From positions 1 to 49,964 of the forward strand of contig JAQXMB010000128.1 of NCBI GenBank assembly GCA_029012425.1: a DNA stretch of 49,964 nucleotides, written 5' to 3'. Shown piece after piece: positions 8,843-17,916 of the stretch; positions within the stretch are counted from its first letter, which is position 1, and each line of letters begins with the position of its first letter. Below the pieces are notes generated by a model. The model did no database searches. It was given only the letters and a program-made list of their open reading frames with translations, and was not told the origin of the DNA. Position numbers and translations under genes: made by a program. This DNA comes from a bacterium. Its GTDB lineage: Bacteria; Bacillota; Clostridia; Lachnospirales; Lachnospiraceae.

Positions 8843-9952
8843 ATGTCAAGTTTATCATGCAAGAACATTTGCAAAGTATATCCTAACGGCTTCGAGGCTG
8901 TTAAGAATTTCAATTTGGAGGTAGAGGATAAGGAGTTCATCATCTTCGTAGGACCTTCAGGATGTGGTAAGTCTACAACACTTCGTATGATTGCCGGTCT
9001 TGAGGAGATTTCTTCAGGAGATCTTTTCATCGACGGAAAGCGCGAGAACGATGTAGAGCCTAAGGATCGTGATATCGCAATGGTATTCCAGAACTACGCT
9101 CTGTATCCTCATATGACTGTATACCAGAACATGGCATTCGGTCTTAAGATGAGAAAGGTTCCCAAGGATGTCATCGATCAGAAGGTTCGTGAGGCAGCTA
9201 AGATCCTTGACCTTGAGAAATTATTAGACCGTAAGCCGAAGGCTCTTTCCGGTGGACAGAGACAGCGTGTTGCTATGGGTCGTGCAATCGTTCGTAATCC
9301 GAAGGTATTCCTTATGGATGAGCCTTTATCAAACCTGGATGCTAAGTTAAGAGTTCAGATGCGTTCTGAGATTTCTGCATTACATCAGAAATTAGGCGCA
9401 ACGATTATCTATGTAACACATGATCAGACAGAGGCTATGACTCTTGGAACCAGAATCGTAGTACTTAAGGATGGTATTATCCAGCAGGTAGATTCTCCTC
9501 AGAGATTATACGCACAGCCTGATAACTTATTCGTAGCAGGATTCATCGGATCACCTCAGATGAACTTCGTTGATGCTGTATGTAAGATTCAGGGCTCAGA
9601 TGTTACTTTAACATTTGATAAGTTCAGTGTTAAGCTTCCTCAGGCTAAGGCTCAGAAACTGATCGACGGAAACTACGATGGAAAGACTGTTGTACTTGGT
9701 ATCAGACCTGAGAACATCTCAGATGACAAGGATGATGTTGCTAAGACAGCTTGCAAGGTAACTGCAGAAGTAACCGGATACGAGCTTCTTGGAGCAGAGG
9801 TTCTGTTATACTTCTCAGTAGCAGGCGCTAAGATGACAGCAAGTGTTAATTCAAACACAACAGCTCGTTACGGCGATGTGATCGATCTTGCTTTCGATGC
9901 AGAGGCTATGCATGTATTTGATAAGGAGACCGAGCTTACAATTACAAACTAG
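8843..9952 (+). CDS. msmK: MsmK/UgpC-type sugar ABC transporter ATPase
   Basis: This is a cytoplasmic ATPase that energises carbohydrate ABC importers. Motifs run in order: Walker A (GPSGCGKST), Q-loop, signature (LSGGQRQRV), Walker B ([13 protein letters not shown]) and switch His ([10 protein letters not shown]). About 130 C-terminal residues form the MalK-like regulatory/TOBE region. It is 369 residues. There is a strong AGGAGG eight bases or so before the ATG. No permease or binding-protein gene is adjacent and a terminator follows, so it is probably a shared ATPase serving several sugar transporters, as MsmK does in other Firmicutes (inference). Codon choice differs visibly from the neighbours (many CGT, GGT, GTA, TTA, CTT), in line with high expression. 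Confidence 0.93.
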   Translation: MSSLSCKNICKVYPNGFEAVKNFNLEVEDKEFIIFVGPSGCGKSTTLRMIAGLEEISSGDLFIDGKRENDVEPKDRDIAMVFQNYALYPHMTVYQNMAFGLKMRKVPKDVIDQKVREAAKILDLEKLLDRKPKALSGGQRQRVAMGRAIVRNPKVFLMDEPLSNLDAKLRVQMRSEISALHQKLGATIIYVTHDQTEAMTLGTRIVVLKDGIIQQVDSPQRLYAQPDNLFVAGFIGSPQMNFVDAVCKIQGSDVTLTFDKFSVKLPQAKAQKLIDGNYDGKTVVLGIRPENISDDKDDVAKTACKVTAEVTGYELLGAEVLLYFSVAGAKMTASVNSNTTARYGDVIDLAFDAEAMHVFDKETELTITN

Positions 9953-9975
9953 TCAGTAATAGTTACAATGATGTG

Positions 9976-10005
9976 AAACCCCTGAGCATTTGCTCAGGGG
10001 TTTTT
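9976..10005 (+). terminator. Rho-independent terminator after msmK
   Basis: The 13-base arm AAACCCCTGAGCA pairs perfectly with TGCTCAGGGGTTT around a two-base loop, followed by a T-run. It ends the + transcript. Read on the minus strand it has only three Ts, so it is a weaker stop for the converging aminopeptidase gene. Confidence 0.93.
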
Positions 10006-10027
10006 GGCTTGAAAACTGATATTTGTT

Positions 10028-11311
10028 CTAAATTGAAAAGAACGCACGAATCAAAAGATCCATGGACTGTTGATCCGCACTTCCCATCAGTTCTCTGGCA
10101 GAGTGCATGGCAAGCAGCGGAATACCGATATCTACGGTGCGCATCGGAAGATGCGAAGAAATGATGGTTCCAAGTGTAGAACCGCCGGGCACATCGTTTC
10201 GATTGACAAATACCTGATACGGTATATTTTCTTTTTCGCATAATTGGCGAACAACGGCAGTGTTTTTTACATCAGTGGCATATTTCTGGTTGAGATCCTG
10301 CTTGATGACGATTCCTTTGCCAAGCAGTGGCTGATTGGTCGGATCACATTTTTCCGGATGATTTGGATGAAGGGCATGTGCCACATCCATCGAGAGAAAG
10401 AACCCGGATAGAATCAGATCTCGTGCATCCATGTGCGCTATGCCAAGGGAATCATACATTTTCTCGAGAATAAGTGTAAGGATTGCAGAATCGGCGCCCT
10501 GCTTGGTTTTGCTTCCAATCTCCTCGTTATCAAAAAGAACGATCATGTTGATGCCGTCAGTTGGCGTGCTATGGCAGATTCCGTCGAGCGCAGATACGAC
10601 CGATGTCTGATTGTCGATACGGCTGCTCGAAATAAAATCATCGTTGATTCCGACATAACAGGCTGGATCAGAAGCGTAAACCGTCAGATCATAATCAAGA
10701 ATCTCATCCGGTGTGACAGCAAGCTGTGATGCAAGATATTTCAATAGGAAATCGTCTCCGGACAATTGTTCGCTAATCATTCCGGCAATCGGAAGCATAT
10801 CTGACTGGGGATTTAGCGAAACTCCTTTGTTTACCTCGCGGTTCATGTGAATGGCGAGGTTTGGCAGAACAAGTATCGGTTTCTCAATGTTGATGAGATG
10901 TTCGTTCGGTTCAAACACGGACTCGCTTTTTGTGACAACCTTTCCTGCAAGGCTAAGAGGTCTGTCAAACCAGGTGTTGTAAATGGCACCGCCATAGACG
11001 ATGACATTGACTTTGGCGTAGCCGTTGGCGTTTATCTCACAGGACGGTTTTATCTTCAGACACGGGTAATCTGTGTGGGCCGCGGCAATGTGCAATCGAC
11101 CATTCGGATGGCCGCAGATCCGAAAGGCAACGAGTGATGTGTCATAGACATTCACATAATACGATTTTCCGGGGACAAGCTGCCAACGCGTATTTAATGA
11201 AAGCTCGTGAAAACCGTTGGCAGTGAGCTGCTCTTTTGCATGTACAATGCTGTGATAGCTTGTGACCGCGGTATCGGTAAATTTCATAAAGGAATCGGCA
11301 TGTTGATTCAT
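10028..11311 (-). CDS. M18 family aminopeptidase
   Basis: A cytosolic dinuclear-zinc aminopeptidase of the aspartyl aminopeptidase (ApeB/DNPEP) family, which removes N-terminal, often acidic, residues from peptides. Metal and catalytic motifs are visible: AAHTDYP (His and Asp) near the N-terminal third, DNEEIGS (Glu pair) in the middle, and a late H-containing segment near the end (LLAMHSARE). Length is 427 residues, typical for M18. There is no signal peptide. AGGAGG lies 13 bases before the ATG, a slightly long spacing. It stands alone, divergent from the dehydrogenase gene. Confidence 0.92.
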   Translation of the reverse strand: MNQHADSFMKFTDTAVTSYHSIVHAKEQLTANGFHELSLNTRWQLVPGKSYYVNVYDTSLVAFRICGHPNGRLHIAAAHTDYPCLKIKPSCEINANGYAKVNVIVYGGAIYNTWFDRPLSLAGKVVTKSESVFEPNEHLINIEKPILVLPNLAIHMNREVNKGVSLNPQSDMLPIAGMISEQLSGDDFLLKYLASQLAVTPDEILDYDLTVYASDPACYVGINDDFISSSRIDNQTSVVSALDGICHSTPTDGINMIVLFDNEEIGSKTKQGADSAILTLILEKMYDSLGIAHMDARDLILSGFFLSMDVAHALHPNHPEKCDPTNQPLLGKGIVIKQDLNQKYATDVKNTAVVRQLCEKENIPYQVFVNRNDVPGGSTLGTIISSHLPMRTVDIGIPLLAMHSARELMGSADQQSMDLLIRAFFSI

Positions 11312-11460
11312 CGTGATAAGAATCCTCCTTCTATGATGTAATCATGGTATCTTTTTTCATTTTGTGTTAAGATACTTATCGTTGCTACAGTATAGCACAC
11401 TTGATGATATCAGAAAAGGCGAATGACAATGCGAATTCCCATATTAAAAGGAGAAAACAG

Positions 11461-12396
11461 ATGAAAATTGTATTTTTGGACGCGAAAACAATCGGAGAGG
11501 ATATTGATCTATCCGGTTTCGATGCACTTGGTGAGGTTGTAAAATACGGATTTTCCACACCGGAGGAGGCGAGAGCGCGCACAAAAGATGCGGATGTCAT
11601 TGTATTAAATAAGGTAGAAATCAATGAGCGCTCGATTGGTGAGGCGAAGAACTTAAAGCTCGTATGCGTAACTGCAACCGGGACGAATAATCTTGATAAA
11701 GAGTATCTGGATAAGAATCATATCGCGTGGCGTAATGTTGCCGGATATTCGACGGAGACTGTGGCGCAGCATACATTTGCAATGCTGTTCTATCTGCTTG
11801 AAAAGCTCCGGTATTATGATGAGTATGTAAAATCCGAAAGCTATGTAGGAGATGTCACATTTACCCATTTTTCCAATGTATTCCATGAGTTGAGCGGAAT
11901 GACATGGGGAATTATCGGGATGGGTGCAATCGGACGACGCGTTGCTGAGCTTGCAAAGCTTTTTGGATGCAGAGTCATCTATTATTCGACTTCGGGAAAG
12001 AACAATCAGCAGGAATTTGAGCGAGTTGGCTTTGAAAAACTATTGGAGATTTCTGATATTGTGTCTGTACACGCGCCGCTTGACGATAACACGCGGGGGC
12101 TTATGAATGAGAAGGCGTTCGCACAGATGAAGAAGGAGGCAATCTTCCTCAATCTTGGAAGGGGACCGATTGTGGTGGAGCAGGACCTTGCGGATGCATT
12201 AAATAAAGGCGTAATCGCAGCCGCCGGTCTTGATGTACTCTCTGTGGAGCCGATGCAGCCGGATAATCCGCTGCGTGCCATCAAGGACAGTCAAAAGCTT
12301 TTGATTACGCCTCATATTGCATGGGCAAGTGTTGAAGCACGAACCCGCCTGATGAAGATGATCGAGGGGCAGATTCGCGAATACTTTCATATTTAA
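11461..12396 (+). CDS. NAD-dependent D-2-hydroxyacid dehydrogenase
   Basis: A cytosolic oxidoreductase interconverting D-2-hydroxyacids and 2-oxoacids. The Rossmann motif GMGAIGRRV is followed by a strand ending in Tyr-Tyr-Ser-Thr rather than an Asp. The catalytic set is visible: Arg in NLGRGP (here inside the GxGP loop), Glu in LSVEP and His in TPHIAWAS. This pattern is closest to glycerate/hydroxypyruvate reductases, but substrate cannot be fixed. The ATG is chosen for AAGGAG eight bases upstream; an in-frame upstream extension has no ribosome site. A possible promoter is TTGTGT-N18-TACAGT at 11362-11391. A terminator follows inside the converging HTH gene. Confidence 0.88.
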   Translation: MKIVFLDAKTIGEDIDLSGFDALGEVVKYGFSTPEEARARTKDADVIVLNKVEINERSIGEAKNLKLVCVTATGTNNLDKEYLDKNHIAWRNVAGYSTETVAQHTFAMLFYLLEKLRYYDEYVKSESYVGDVTFTHFSNVFHELSGMTWGIIGMGAIGRRVAELAKLFGCRVIYYSTSGKNNQQEFERVGFEKLLEISDIVSVHAPLDDNTRGLMNEKAFAQMKKEAIFLNLGRGPIVVEQDLADALNKGVIAAAGLDVLSVEPMQPDNPLRAIKDSQKLLITPHIAWASVEARTRLMKMIEGQIREYFHI

Positions 12397-12791
12397 GAAA
12401 CATAGCTTGAAATAAGGCTGGCAAAGGATGTCGGATGACATCCAAAGCCGGCTTTTATATATTCTTCAAAAATGCTTTGAATCACAGTTTGATCTTCAAT
12501 GCCGGCTTCTCTGGCAAGAGCGAGAAGCTTTTCGCAGGAATCTGCCGACACTGCAATCGTATGACAAGCGGCAGCTTCGCTTTCCGCCGGCTCCTTTCCA
12601 TCCATAAAAGTAAAGAAGTCCATGTCAAGGGCGGATAACAGCTTGCCAAGAATCGTTAAATCCGCTTTGTTACTGTCACGGTTTATCAGCGCGTAAATCG
12701 TCTGAGCCGGTACACCGGAAGCTTTTGAAAGTTGAATGACTGTCATACTTTTCTGTCGCAAGGTAGTTTTCAGTCTTGAACCAAGATTCAT
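12393..12791 (-). CDS. Small XRE-family HTH protein
   Basis: A 132-residue DNA-binding protein. An XRE/Cro-type helix-turn-helix fills residues 5-60 (TVIQLSKASGVPAQTIYALIN). The remaining 70 residues contain Cys, several Ala and Glu, and a predicted helical segment without a known domain. It begins 18 bases after typA on the same strand with TTGGAGG before the ATG, so it is probably the second gene of a typA operon. Its last codons overlap the stop of the dehydrogenase gene by four bases, and its 3' end also encodes that gene's terminator. Target genes are unknown. Confidence 0.82.
   Translation of the reverse strand: MNLGSRLKTTLRQKSMTVIQLSKASGVPAQTIYALINRDSNKADLTILGKLLSALDMDFFTFMDGKEPAESEAAACHTIAVSADSCEKLLALAREAGIEDQTVIQSIFEEYIKAGFGCHPTSFASLISSYVS
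12414..12456 (+). terminator. Terminator of the dehydrogenase gene, inside a coding sequence
   Basis: AAGGCTGGC and GCCGGCTT form the base and GGATGTC/GACATCC the upper stem, separated by an AAA/AAA internal loop and capped by GGAT. TTTT follows. The structure lies wholly within the 3' end of the opposite-strand HTH gene. Confidence 0.8.
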
Positions 12792-12809
12792 GATGAAGCC
12801 TCCAATTTA

Positions 12810-14651
12810 TTATTTGCTGTTTTTGGCATTAAAGCTTGCGCGTTTGCGAAGTGTAGGATCCAAAATACGCTTACGGATACGAATCGTCTCGGGAGTAATC
12901 TCAAGCAGCTCGTCCGTGTCAATAAACTCTAAAGCCTGCTCAAGACTCAGGATTTTCGGAGGAACAAGTGTAAGCGCTTCATCAGCACTCGATGAACGGG
13001 TGTTGGTCAGGTGCTTCTTTTTGCATACATTAAGCTCAATATCCTCGGGCTTGGCACTCATACCAATTACCATTCCGGCATATACCTTTTCGCCCGCACC
13101 GATAAACAGTGTTCCGCGATCCTGCGCAGAGAACAGACCATAGGTTACGGATTCACCGGTTTCGAAGGCAATCAGAGAACCGCTCTTGCGATACTGAATA
13201 TCACCACAGTACTCATCGTAACCGTCAAAAATCGTATTGATAATTCCGTTACCCTTCGTATCGGTCATAAAATCATTTCGATATCCGATCAGACCACGGG
13301 AAGGAATACGGAACTCCATGCGGGTATAGCCGCCGCTGATGGAACCCATGTTAAGAAGCGTTCCCTTTCTCTGGCTGAGCTTATCGATAACAACACCGGT
13401 GAAATCATCGGGAACATCAACATATGCAAGTTCCATCGGTTCGGTGCGTTTTCCCGCTTCGTTGGTGTGGTAGAGCACCTCTGCTTTGCTGACGGCAAAC
13501 TCATATCCCTCACGGCGCATGTTCTCAATTAATACAGACAAATGGAGCTCACCACGACCGGATACCTTATATGTATCAGCATCCTCGGTTTCCTCTACAC
13601 GAAGCGATACATCGGTGTTCAGTTCGCGGAACAAACGATCACGCAGGTGGCGGGAAGTAACAAATTTACCTTCCTGACCGGCGAACGGAGAATCGTTTAC
13701 AATAAAATTCATAGAAAGTGTCGGCTCGGAGATTTTCTGGAACGGAATTGCCTCGGGAGCTTCCGGAGCACAGATGGTATCTCCGATGTGAATGTCTGCA
13801 ATACCTGAGATGGCTACGATAGATCCGATTCCGGCCTCTGTTACATCAACCTTATTTAATCCGTCAAACTCATACAGCTTGCTGATACGGACTTTTTTCA
13901 TTTTGTCAGGCTCATGGTGGTTGACAACAACCGCATCCTGATTAACGCGAAGACACCCGTTATCAACTTTTCCGACACCGATGCGGCCAACATACTCGTT
14001 GTAATCGATGGTACTGATTAACACCTGAGTATTCGCTTCCGGGTCGCCGGTGGGAGCGGGGATATAGTTTAATATCGTTTCGAATAACGGAGTCATGTCC
14101 TTGCGCTCATCGTTAAGATCAAGCATGGCATATCCCTCGCGGGCAGAAGCAAACACGAATGGACAGTCTAACTGTTCATCGGATGCGTCCAAATCCATGA
14201 AAAGTTCAAGTACTTCATCGATGACTTCGCCGGGACGGGCTTCGGGATGATCGATTTTGTTGATACATACAATTACGGGAAGATCAAGATCTAATGCTTT
14301 CATCAAAACGAATTTTGTCTGGGGCATTGCACCCTCGAAAGCATCTACCACGAGAACAACACCGTTTACCATTTTGAGTACTCGTTCAACCTCACCACCG
14401 AAATCAGCATGTCCGGGTGTATCGATAATATTTATTTTCGTATCCTTATATATAACGGCTGTGTTCTTTGAGAGGATGGTAATTCCACGCTCTCTCTCAA
14501 TATCGTTGGAATCCATCACGCGCTCGGCAACTTCCTGGTTTTCGCGAAAGACGCCGCTTTGCTTAAGCAGCTCGTCAACCAGCGTTGTTTTACCGTGGTC
14601 GACATGGGCGATAATGGCTATATTTCGAATATCATCTCTTGTTGTTACCAT
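12810..14651 (-). CDS. typA: Ribosome-associated GTPase BipA/TypA
   Basis: A translational GTPase of the EF-G/LepA family that binds 70S ribosomes and supports ribosome assembly and stress growth. The N-terminal G domain shows AHVDHGKTT (G1), RERGITI (G2), DTPGHADFGGE (G3) and NKIDHPEA (G4). EF-G-like domains II, III and V follow, and the C-terminal domain is specific to BipA. The 613 residues match the family. There is no alternative start nearby. It is the first gene of a unit with the small HTH gene. The promoter is at 14707-14734 and carries a 12-bp palindrome in its spacer. Confidence 0.97.
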   Translation of the reverse strand: MVTTRDDIRNIAIIAHVDHGKTTLVDELLKQSGVFRENQEVAERVMDSNDIERERGITILSKNTAVIYKDTKINIIDTPGHADFGGEVERVLKMVNGVVLVVDAFEGAMPQTKFVLMKALDLDLPVIVCINKIDHPEARPGEVIDEVLELFMDLDASDEQLDCPFVFASAREGYAMLDLNDERKDMTPLFETILNYIPAPTGDPEANTQVLISTIDYNEYVGRIGVGKVDNGCLRVNQDAVVVNHHEPDKMKKVRISKLYEFDGLNKVDVTEAGIGSIVAISGIADIHIGDTICAPEAPEAIPFQKISEPTLSMNFIVNDSPFAGQEGKFVTSRHLRDRLFRELNTDVSLRVEETEDADTYKVSGRGELHLSVLIENMRREGYEFAVSKAEVLYHTNEAGKRTEPMELAYVDVPDDFTGVVIDKLSQRKGTLLNMGSISGGYTRMEFRIPSRGLIGYRNDFMTDTKGNGIINTIFDGYDEYCGDIQYRKSGSLIAFETGESVTYGLFSAQDRGTLFIGAGEKVYAGMVIGMSAKPEDIELNVCKKKHLTNTRSSSADEALTLVPPKILSLEQALEFIDTDELLEITPETIRIRKRILDPTLRKRASFNAKNSK

Positions 14652-14706
14652 TTTTTTCCTTCTTTCCTATTCTCTCTATATATAATGATCGTAACGACCG
14701 CACTCT

Positions 14707-14734
14707 ATCATAACACAATCGCGCGATTCTGCAA
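14707..14734 (-). promoter_or_regulatory. typA promoter with palindromic spacer
   Basis: On the minus strand, TTGCAG and TATGAT are separated by 16 bases. The spacer contains the perfect palindrome AATCGCGCGATT (14717-14728), a possible repressor site between the -35 and -10 boxes. The promoter call comes from motif and spacing only. Confidence 0.6.
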
Positions 14735-14863
14735 GTGCATATGTAAAAAATCAAAAAAATTGTAACTATCGACAAGAATCATCCTGTTTCGCAAAAACAA
14801 AATGGTATATTCATCCAGTCACGAAATACATTATAAGTAGCAAAAGCGAAAGGAGTTTTATTT

Positions 14864-15493
14864 ATGGGAGACAAGATTTTTGAGAACAATCAGGTGATTA
14901 TTGCGGGGGAGATTATCTCTGATTTTACATTCAGTCATGAGGTATATGGAGAAGGATTTTACATGGTTGAAATCGCCGTGAACCGCCTGAGCAATTACGC
15001 AGATTACATACCGGTAATGGTATCGGAGCGGTTACTTGATGTGACCGAAAATTACGAGGGACAGTATATATGTGTAGTTGGACAATTTCGTTCCTATAAT
15101 CGACACGAAGAGAGAAAGAACCGATTGGTATTATCGGTATTTGCGAGAGAAGTAGAATTTACCGAACGGCCGGGAGAAGATGTGAAGAGCAATCAGATTT
15201 ATCTGGATGGTTATATTTGTAAGGAGCCGATTTATCGAAAGACTCCGCTTGGCCGGGAGATTGCAGACCTGTTGATTGCCGTGAATCGCTCGTATGGAAA
15301 ATCTGATTACATTCCTTGCATCTGCTGGGGCAGAAACGCGCGCTATGCATCCGGATTTACGGTTGGAAGTCATGTGCAGATATTCGGAAGAATCCAGAGC
15401 CGGGAATATGTAAAGAAGCTAAATGAGCTTGAGACAGAGAAGCGAATTGCCTATGAAGTATCTGTCAGCAAAATCGATTATATCGAGGACTAG
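14864..15493 (+). CDS. SSB-like protein with two OB folds
   Basis: 209 residues made of two similar halves. The first (about 8-105) and second (about 112-206) each show the SSB-type pattern: a leading strand with Gly, then a segment of the form 'D-YIPV/IPCI-W/V-ER' and a 'VGxFxS/FGRIQSR' strand near the end. This suggests a tandem single-strand DNA-binding OB-fold protein, acting in replication or repair, distinct from the canonical ~150-residue SSB with its acidic C-terminal tail. Here the end is DYIED, only weakly acidic. GAAAGGAG sits before the ATG. It lies between typA (divergent) and the adenosyltransferase gene. The function is inferred from fold similarity only. Confidence 0.75.
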   Translation: MGDKIFENNQVIIAGEIISDFTFSHEVYGEGFYMVEIAVNRLSNYADYIPVMVSERLLDVTENYEGQYICVVGQFRSYNRHEERKNRLVLSVFAREVEFTERPGEDVKSNQIYLDGYICKEPIYRKTPLGREIADLLIAVNRSYGKSDYIPCICWGRNARYASGFTVGSHVQIFGRIQSREYVKKLNELETEKRIAYEVSVSKIDYIED

Positions 15494-15495
15494 AC

Positions 15496-15524
15496 TTTAC
15501 AAAATTATCCAATTGTGCTATTCT
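15496..15524 (+). promoter_or_regulatory. Promoter of the adenosyltransferase gene
   Basis: TTTACA and TATTCT are separated by 17 bases, directly after the stop of the SSB-like gene. The distance to the next ATG is about 40 bases. Confidence 0.6.
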
Positions 15525-15564
15525 TGCTATTCGATGGCGTTGATTCCATCAATAGGAGGCAATT

Positions 15565-16050
15565 ATGAATACAGGAATCGTTCAAATATATTACGGAGAT
15601 GGACGCGGTAAATCCACAGCAGCAATGGGACGCGCGCTTCAGGCTGCCGGAGAGGGAAAGCAGGTGTTTGTCATCCATTATCTTAAGGGAAAGATGGAAG
15701 AGGAAGCACAGTTCATGAAAAAGCTTGAACCTCAGATTAAGGTATTCCGATTTGAAAAAGATGATGCGACTTATGAAAGCCTTTCTCCTGAGGAGAAATT
15801 AGATGCACAGATGAACATTAAAAATGGAGTGAATTTTGCGCGCAAGGTTTTGGTGACCGGAGAATGCGATCTGCTTGTCCTTGATGAGATCCTGGGTCTG
15901 GTTGATACAGGGTTATTGGAAAAAGATGAATTGCTCGCGCTTTTAGATTCGCGTACCGATTCTATGGATGTGATCATGACCGGACGCACAATGGATGAAA
16001 GTATCCGTGGCTGCGCCGATGAGATATATCGAATTGAATCAGAAAAGTAA
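15565..16050 (+). CDS. cobO: Cob(I)yrinic acid diamide adenosyltransferase, CobO/BtuR type
   Basis: A CobA/CobO/BtuR-family enzyme that transfers adenosine from ATP to cob(I)alamin or corrinoid precursors. The P-loop GDGRGKSTAAMG lies at residues 11-22 and the Walker B-like strand LLVLDEILG near residue 107; the late VIMTGR segment also fits the family. It is 161 residues, slightly short because the N-terminal extension of longer CobOs is missing. GGAGG precedes the ATG. No other cobalamin genes are beside it, so it may serve corrinoid salvage (inference). A terminator follows. Confidence 0.88.
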   Translation: MNTGIVQIYYGDGRGKSTAAMGRALQAAGEGKQVFVIHYLKGKMEEEAQFMKKLEPQIKVFRFEKDDATYESLSPEEKLDAQMNIKNGVNFARKVLVTGECDLLVLDEILGLVDTGLLEKDELLALLDSRTDSMDVIMTGRTMDESIRGCADEIYRIESEK

Positions 16051-16061
16051 AAAACTACCCG

Positions 16062-16101
16062 GTGCCTTGCAGTTTTTGACTGCAGGGCACTTTACATTTT
16101 T
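16062..16101 (+). terminator. Terminator after the adenosyltransferase gene
   Basis: GTGCCTTGCAGT pairs with ACTGCAGGGCAC (one G-U pair) around a TTTTG loop. It is followed by TTTACATTTTT. The downstream dapA -35 box overlaps the tail. Confidence 0.85.
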
Positions 16102-16119
16102 ACATATTTGAAATATTAT
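16091..16119 (+). promoter_or_regulatory. dapA promoter
   Basis: TTTACA and TATTAT are separated by 17 bases, 35 bases before the dapA ATG. The leader is too short to hold a lysine riboswitch. Confidence 0.65.
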
Positions 16120-16154
16120 AGTAGAAGAATGCATTTTTAGGAGGAAAGATTAGA

Positions 16155-17048
16155 ATGGCAATTTTCAAAGGTGCCGGTGTAGCGATTGTTACGCCTATGA
16201 AGGAAAATCTTGAGGTAAATTACGATAAGCTGGATGAAATGATTCAGTATCAGATAGACAACGGAACCGATTGTATTGTTATTACAGGTACAACCGGTGA
16301 GAGTTCAACACTCACAATGGAAGAGCATGCACAGGTAATCCGTGCAGCGGTTGAGATGACAAAGCATCGCATCCCGGTTGTAGCAGGAACCGGCTCAAAC
16401 TGTACAGCGACTGCCATTCAGCTGACCAACGATGCATATGAAGCAGGTTGTGAAGGTGCACTTGTCGTAACCCCTTATTACAACAAGGCAACACAAAAGG
16501 GGCTTATTAGTCATTACGGAAAAATCGCTGACTCTACCAAGCTTCCGATTATTATGTACAATGTTCCGAGCCGTACCGGATGCAATATCGCCCCCCAGAC
16601 GGTTGCAACACTTGTTAAGGAATATGAAAACATTGTGGGAATCAAGGAGGCAACCGGCAATGTGGCACAGGCTGTAACCATGATGGACTTATGTGATGGA
16701 AAGCTAGATATGTACTCAGGAGAGGATGGAATTGTAGTTCCATTAATGTCAATTGGCGCAATCGGTGTGATTTCCGTATGGTCCAATTTGGCACCTCAGG
16801 ATGTGCATGATATGTGTATGGCGGCTCTTGACGGAGATTACAAGAAGGCATCAAAGCTTCAGCTGAAGGGTCGTGCACTGGTAGATGCCTTGTTTTCAGA
16901 AGTGAACCCGATTCCGGTGAAACGAGCGCTCAATGCAATGGGATTTGAGGTCGGACCTCTTCGCTCACCGCTTACTGAGATGGATACAGAGCTTGCGGCA
17001 AAGATGATTCAGATTATGAAGGATTACGGACTGAAGGTTGTTGAATAA
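16155..17048 (+). CDS. dapA: 4-hydroxy-tetrahydrodipicolinate synthase
   Basis: DapA condenses pyruvate with aspartate-semialdehyde in lysine and diaminopimelate synthesis. The TIM-barrel family motifs are present: GTTGESSTL near residue 44, YYNK and YNVPSRTG, and the Schiff-base Lys164 in GIKEATG. The length of 297 residues is typical. TAGGAGGAAAG precedes the ATG. dapB follows after 32 bases and a terminator after that, so dapA-dapB is a two-gene operon. The aspartokinase and other dap genes are not in view. Confidence 0.97.
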   Translation: MAIFKGAGVAIVTPMKENLEVNYDKLDEMIQYQIDNGTDCIVITGTTGESSTLTMEEHAQVIRAAVEMTKHRIPVVAGTGSNCTATAIQLTNDAYEAGCEGALVVTPYYNKATQKGLISHYGKIADSTKLPIIMYNVPSRTGCNIAPQTVATLVKEYENIVGIKEATGNVAQAVTMMDLCDGKLDMYSGEDGIVVPLMSIGAIGVISVWSNLAPQDVHDMCMAALDGDYKKASKLQLKGRALVDALFSEVNPIPVKRALNAMGFEVGPLRSPLTEMDTELAAKMIQIMKDYGLKVVE

Positions 17049-17080
17049 ATCGAAAAGTCCATTTCGTGGGAGATAATATA

Positions 17081-17845
17081 ATGGTTAGAGCAATTATGCA
17101 CGGCTGTAATGGTCGCATGGGACAGATGATTGTCGGTCTGGTTGACGGAGACAGTGAGATTGAGATTGTAGCCGGAATTGACACATATACGGAACAAAAG
17201 AACGGTTTCCCTGTATATGCAACGCTTGCCGAGTGCAAGGAAGAGGCGGATGTAATTATCGATTTTTGTAATGCCGGAGCGGTGGATGCACTGCTTGCCT
17301 ATAGTGTGGAGAAGAACATACCGGTAGTATTATGTTCCACCGGTTTGTCCGAGGAACAGCTTCAGGCAGTCGCTAAGGCAAGTGAGCAGGTAGCGATTTT
17401 GAAATCAGCGAACATGTCGCTTGGAGTGAATACACTGATGGATCTGCTCCAGAAGGCTGTGAAGGTGTTCGCACCGGCTGGCTTTGATGTTGAGATTGTT
17501 GAACGCCATCATAATCAAAAGCTGGATGCGCCCAGCGGAACGGCACTTGCACTTGCTGATTCCATCAACGAGGCGATGGATGGCCAGTATGAGTATGTGT
17601 ATGACCGCAGTGACCGCAGGCAGAAGCGTGCAAAGAACGAGCTTGGTATTTCCGCTGTTCGCGGCGGTTCGATTGTTGGAGATCATGAGGTGATTTTTGC
17701 CGGAGCCGATGAGGTGATTGAGTTTAAGCATACCGCTTATTCGCGTGCCGTATTTGGAAAAGGTGCGGTTGAAGCTGCAAAATTCCTTGCAGGAAAGCCG
17801 GCAGGACATTACGAGATGCGCGATGTTATTGCAGCGAGAAATTAA
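17081..17845 (+). CDS. dapB: 4-hydroxy-tetrahydrodipicolinate reductase
   Basis: DapB reduces the DapA product with NAD(P)H. The N-terminal dinucleotide-binding motif HGCNGRMGQM is at residues 7-16. The catalytic segment ERHHNQKLDAPSGTA carries the His pair and Lys. It is 254 residues. I choose the ATG because GGGAGA lies upstream and it places the Gly motif at the usual distance; the in-frame GTG 15 bases earlier overlaps that ribosome site. It pairs with dapA. Confidence 0.96.
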   Translation: MVRAIMHGCNGRMGQMIVGLVDGDSEIEIVAGIDTYTEQKNGFPVYATLAECKEEADVIIDFCNAGAVDALLAYSVEKNIPVVLCSTGLSEEQLQAVAKASEQVAILKSANMSLGVNTLMDLLQKAVKVFAPAGFDVEIVERHHNQKLDAPSGTALALADSINEAMDGQYEYVYDRSDRRQKRAKNELGISAVRGGSIVGDHEVIFAGADEVIEFKHTAYSRAVFGKGAVEAAKFLAGKPAGHYEMRDVIAARN

Positions 17846-17880
17846 CAGTTACAGAAAGTGCAATTGAACAAGAGGGAATA

Positions 17881-17916
17881 AAAAACCTGTGGGACCAACC
17901 GGAACCACAGGTTTTT
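17881..17916 (+). terminator. Terminator after dapB
   Basis: AAAAACCTGTGG pairs with CCACAGGTTTTT around a 12-base loop, ending in a T-run. The A-run on the other side could let it also act on the converging asnA transcript. Confidence 0.88.
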
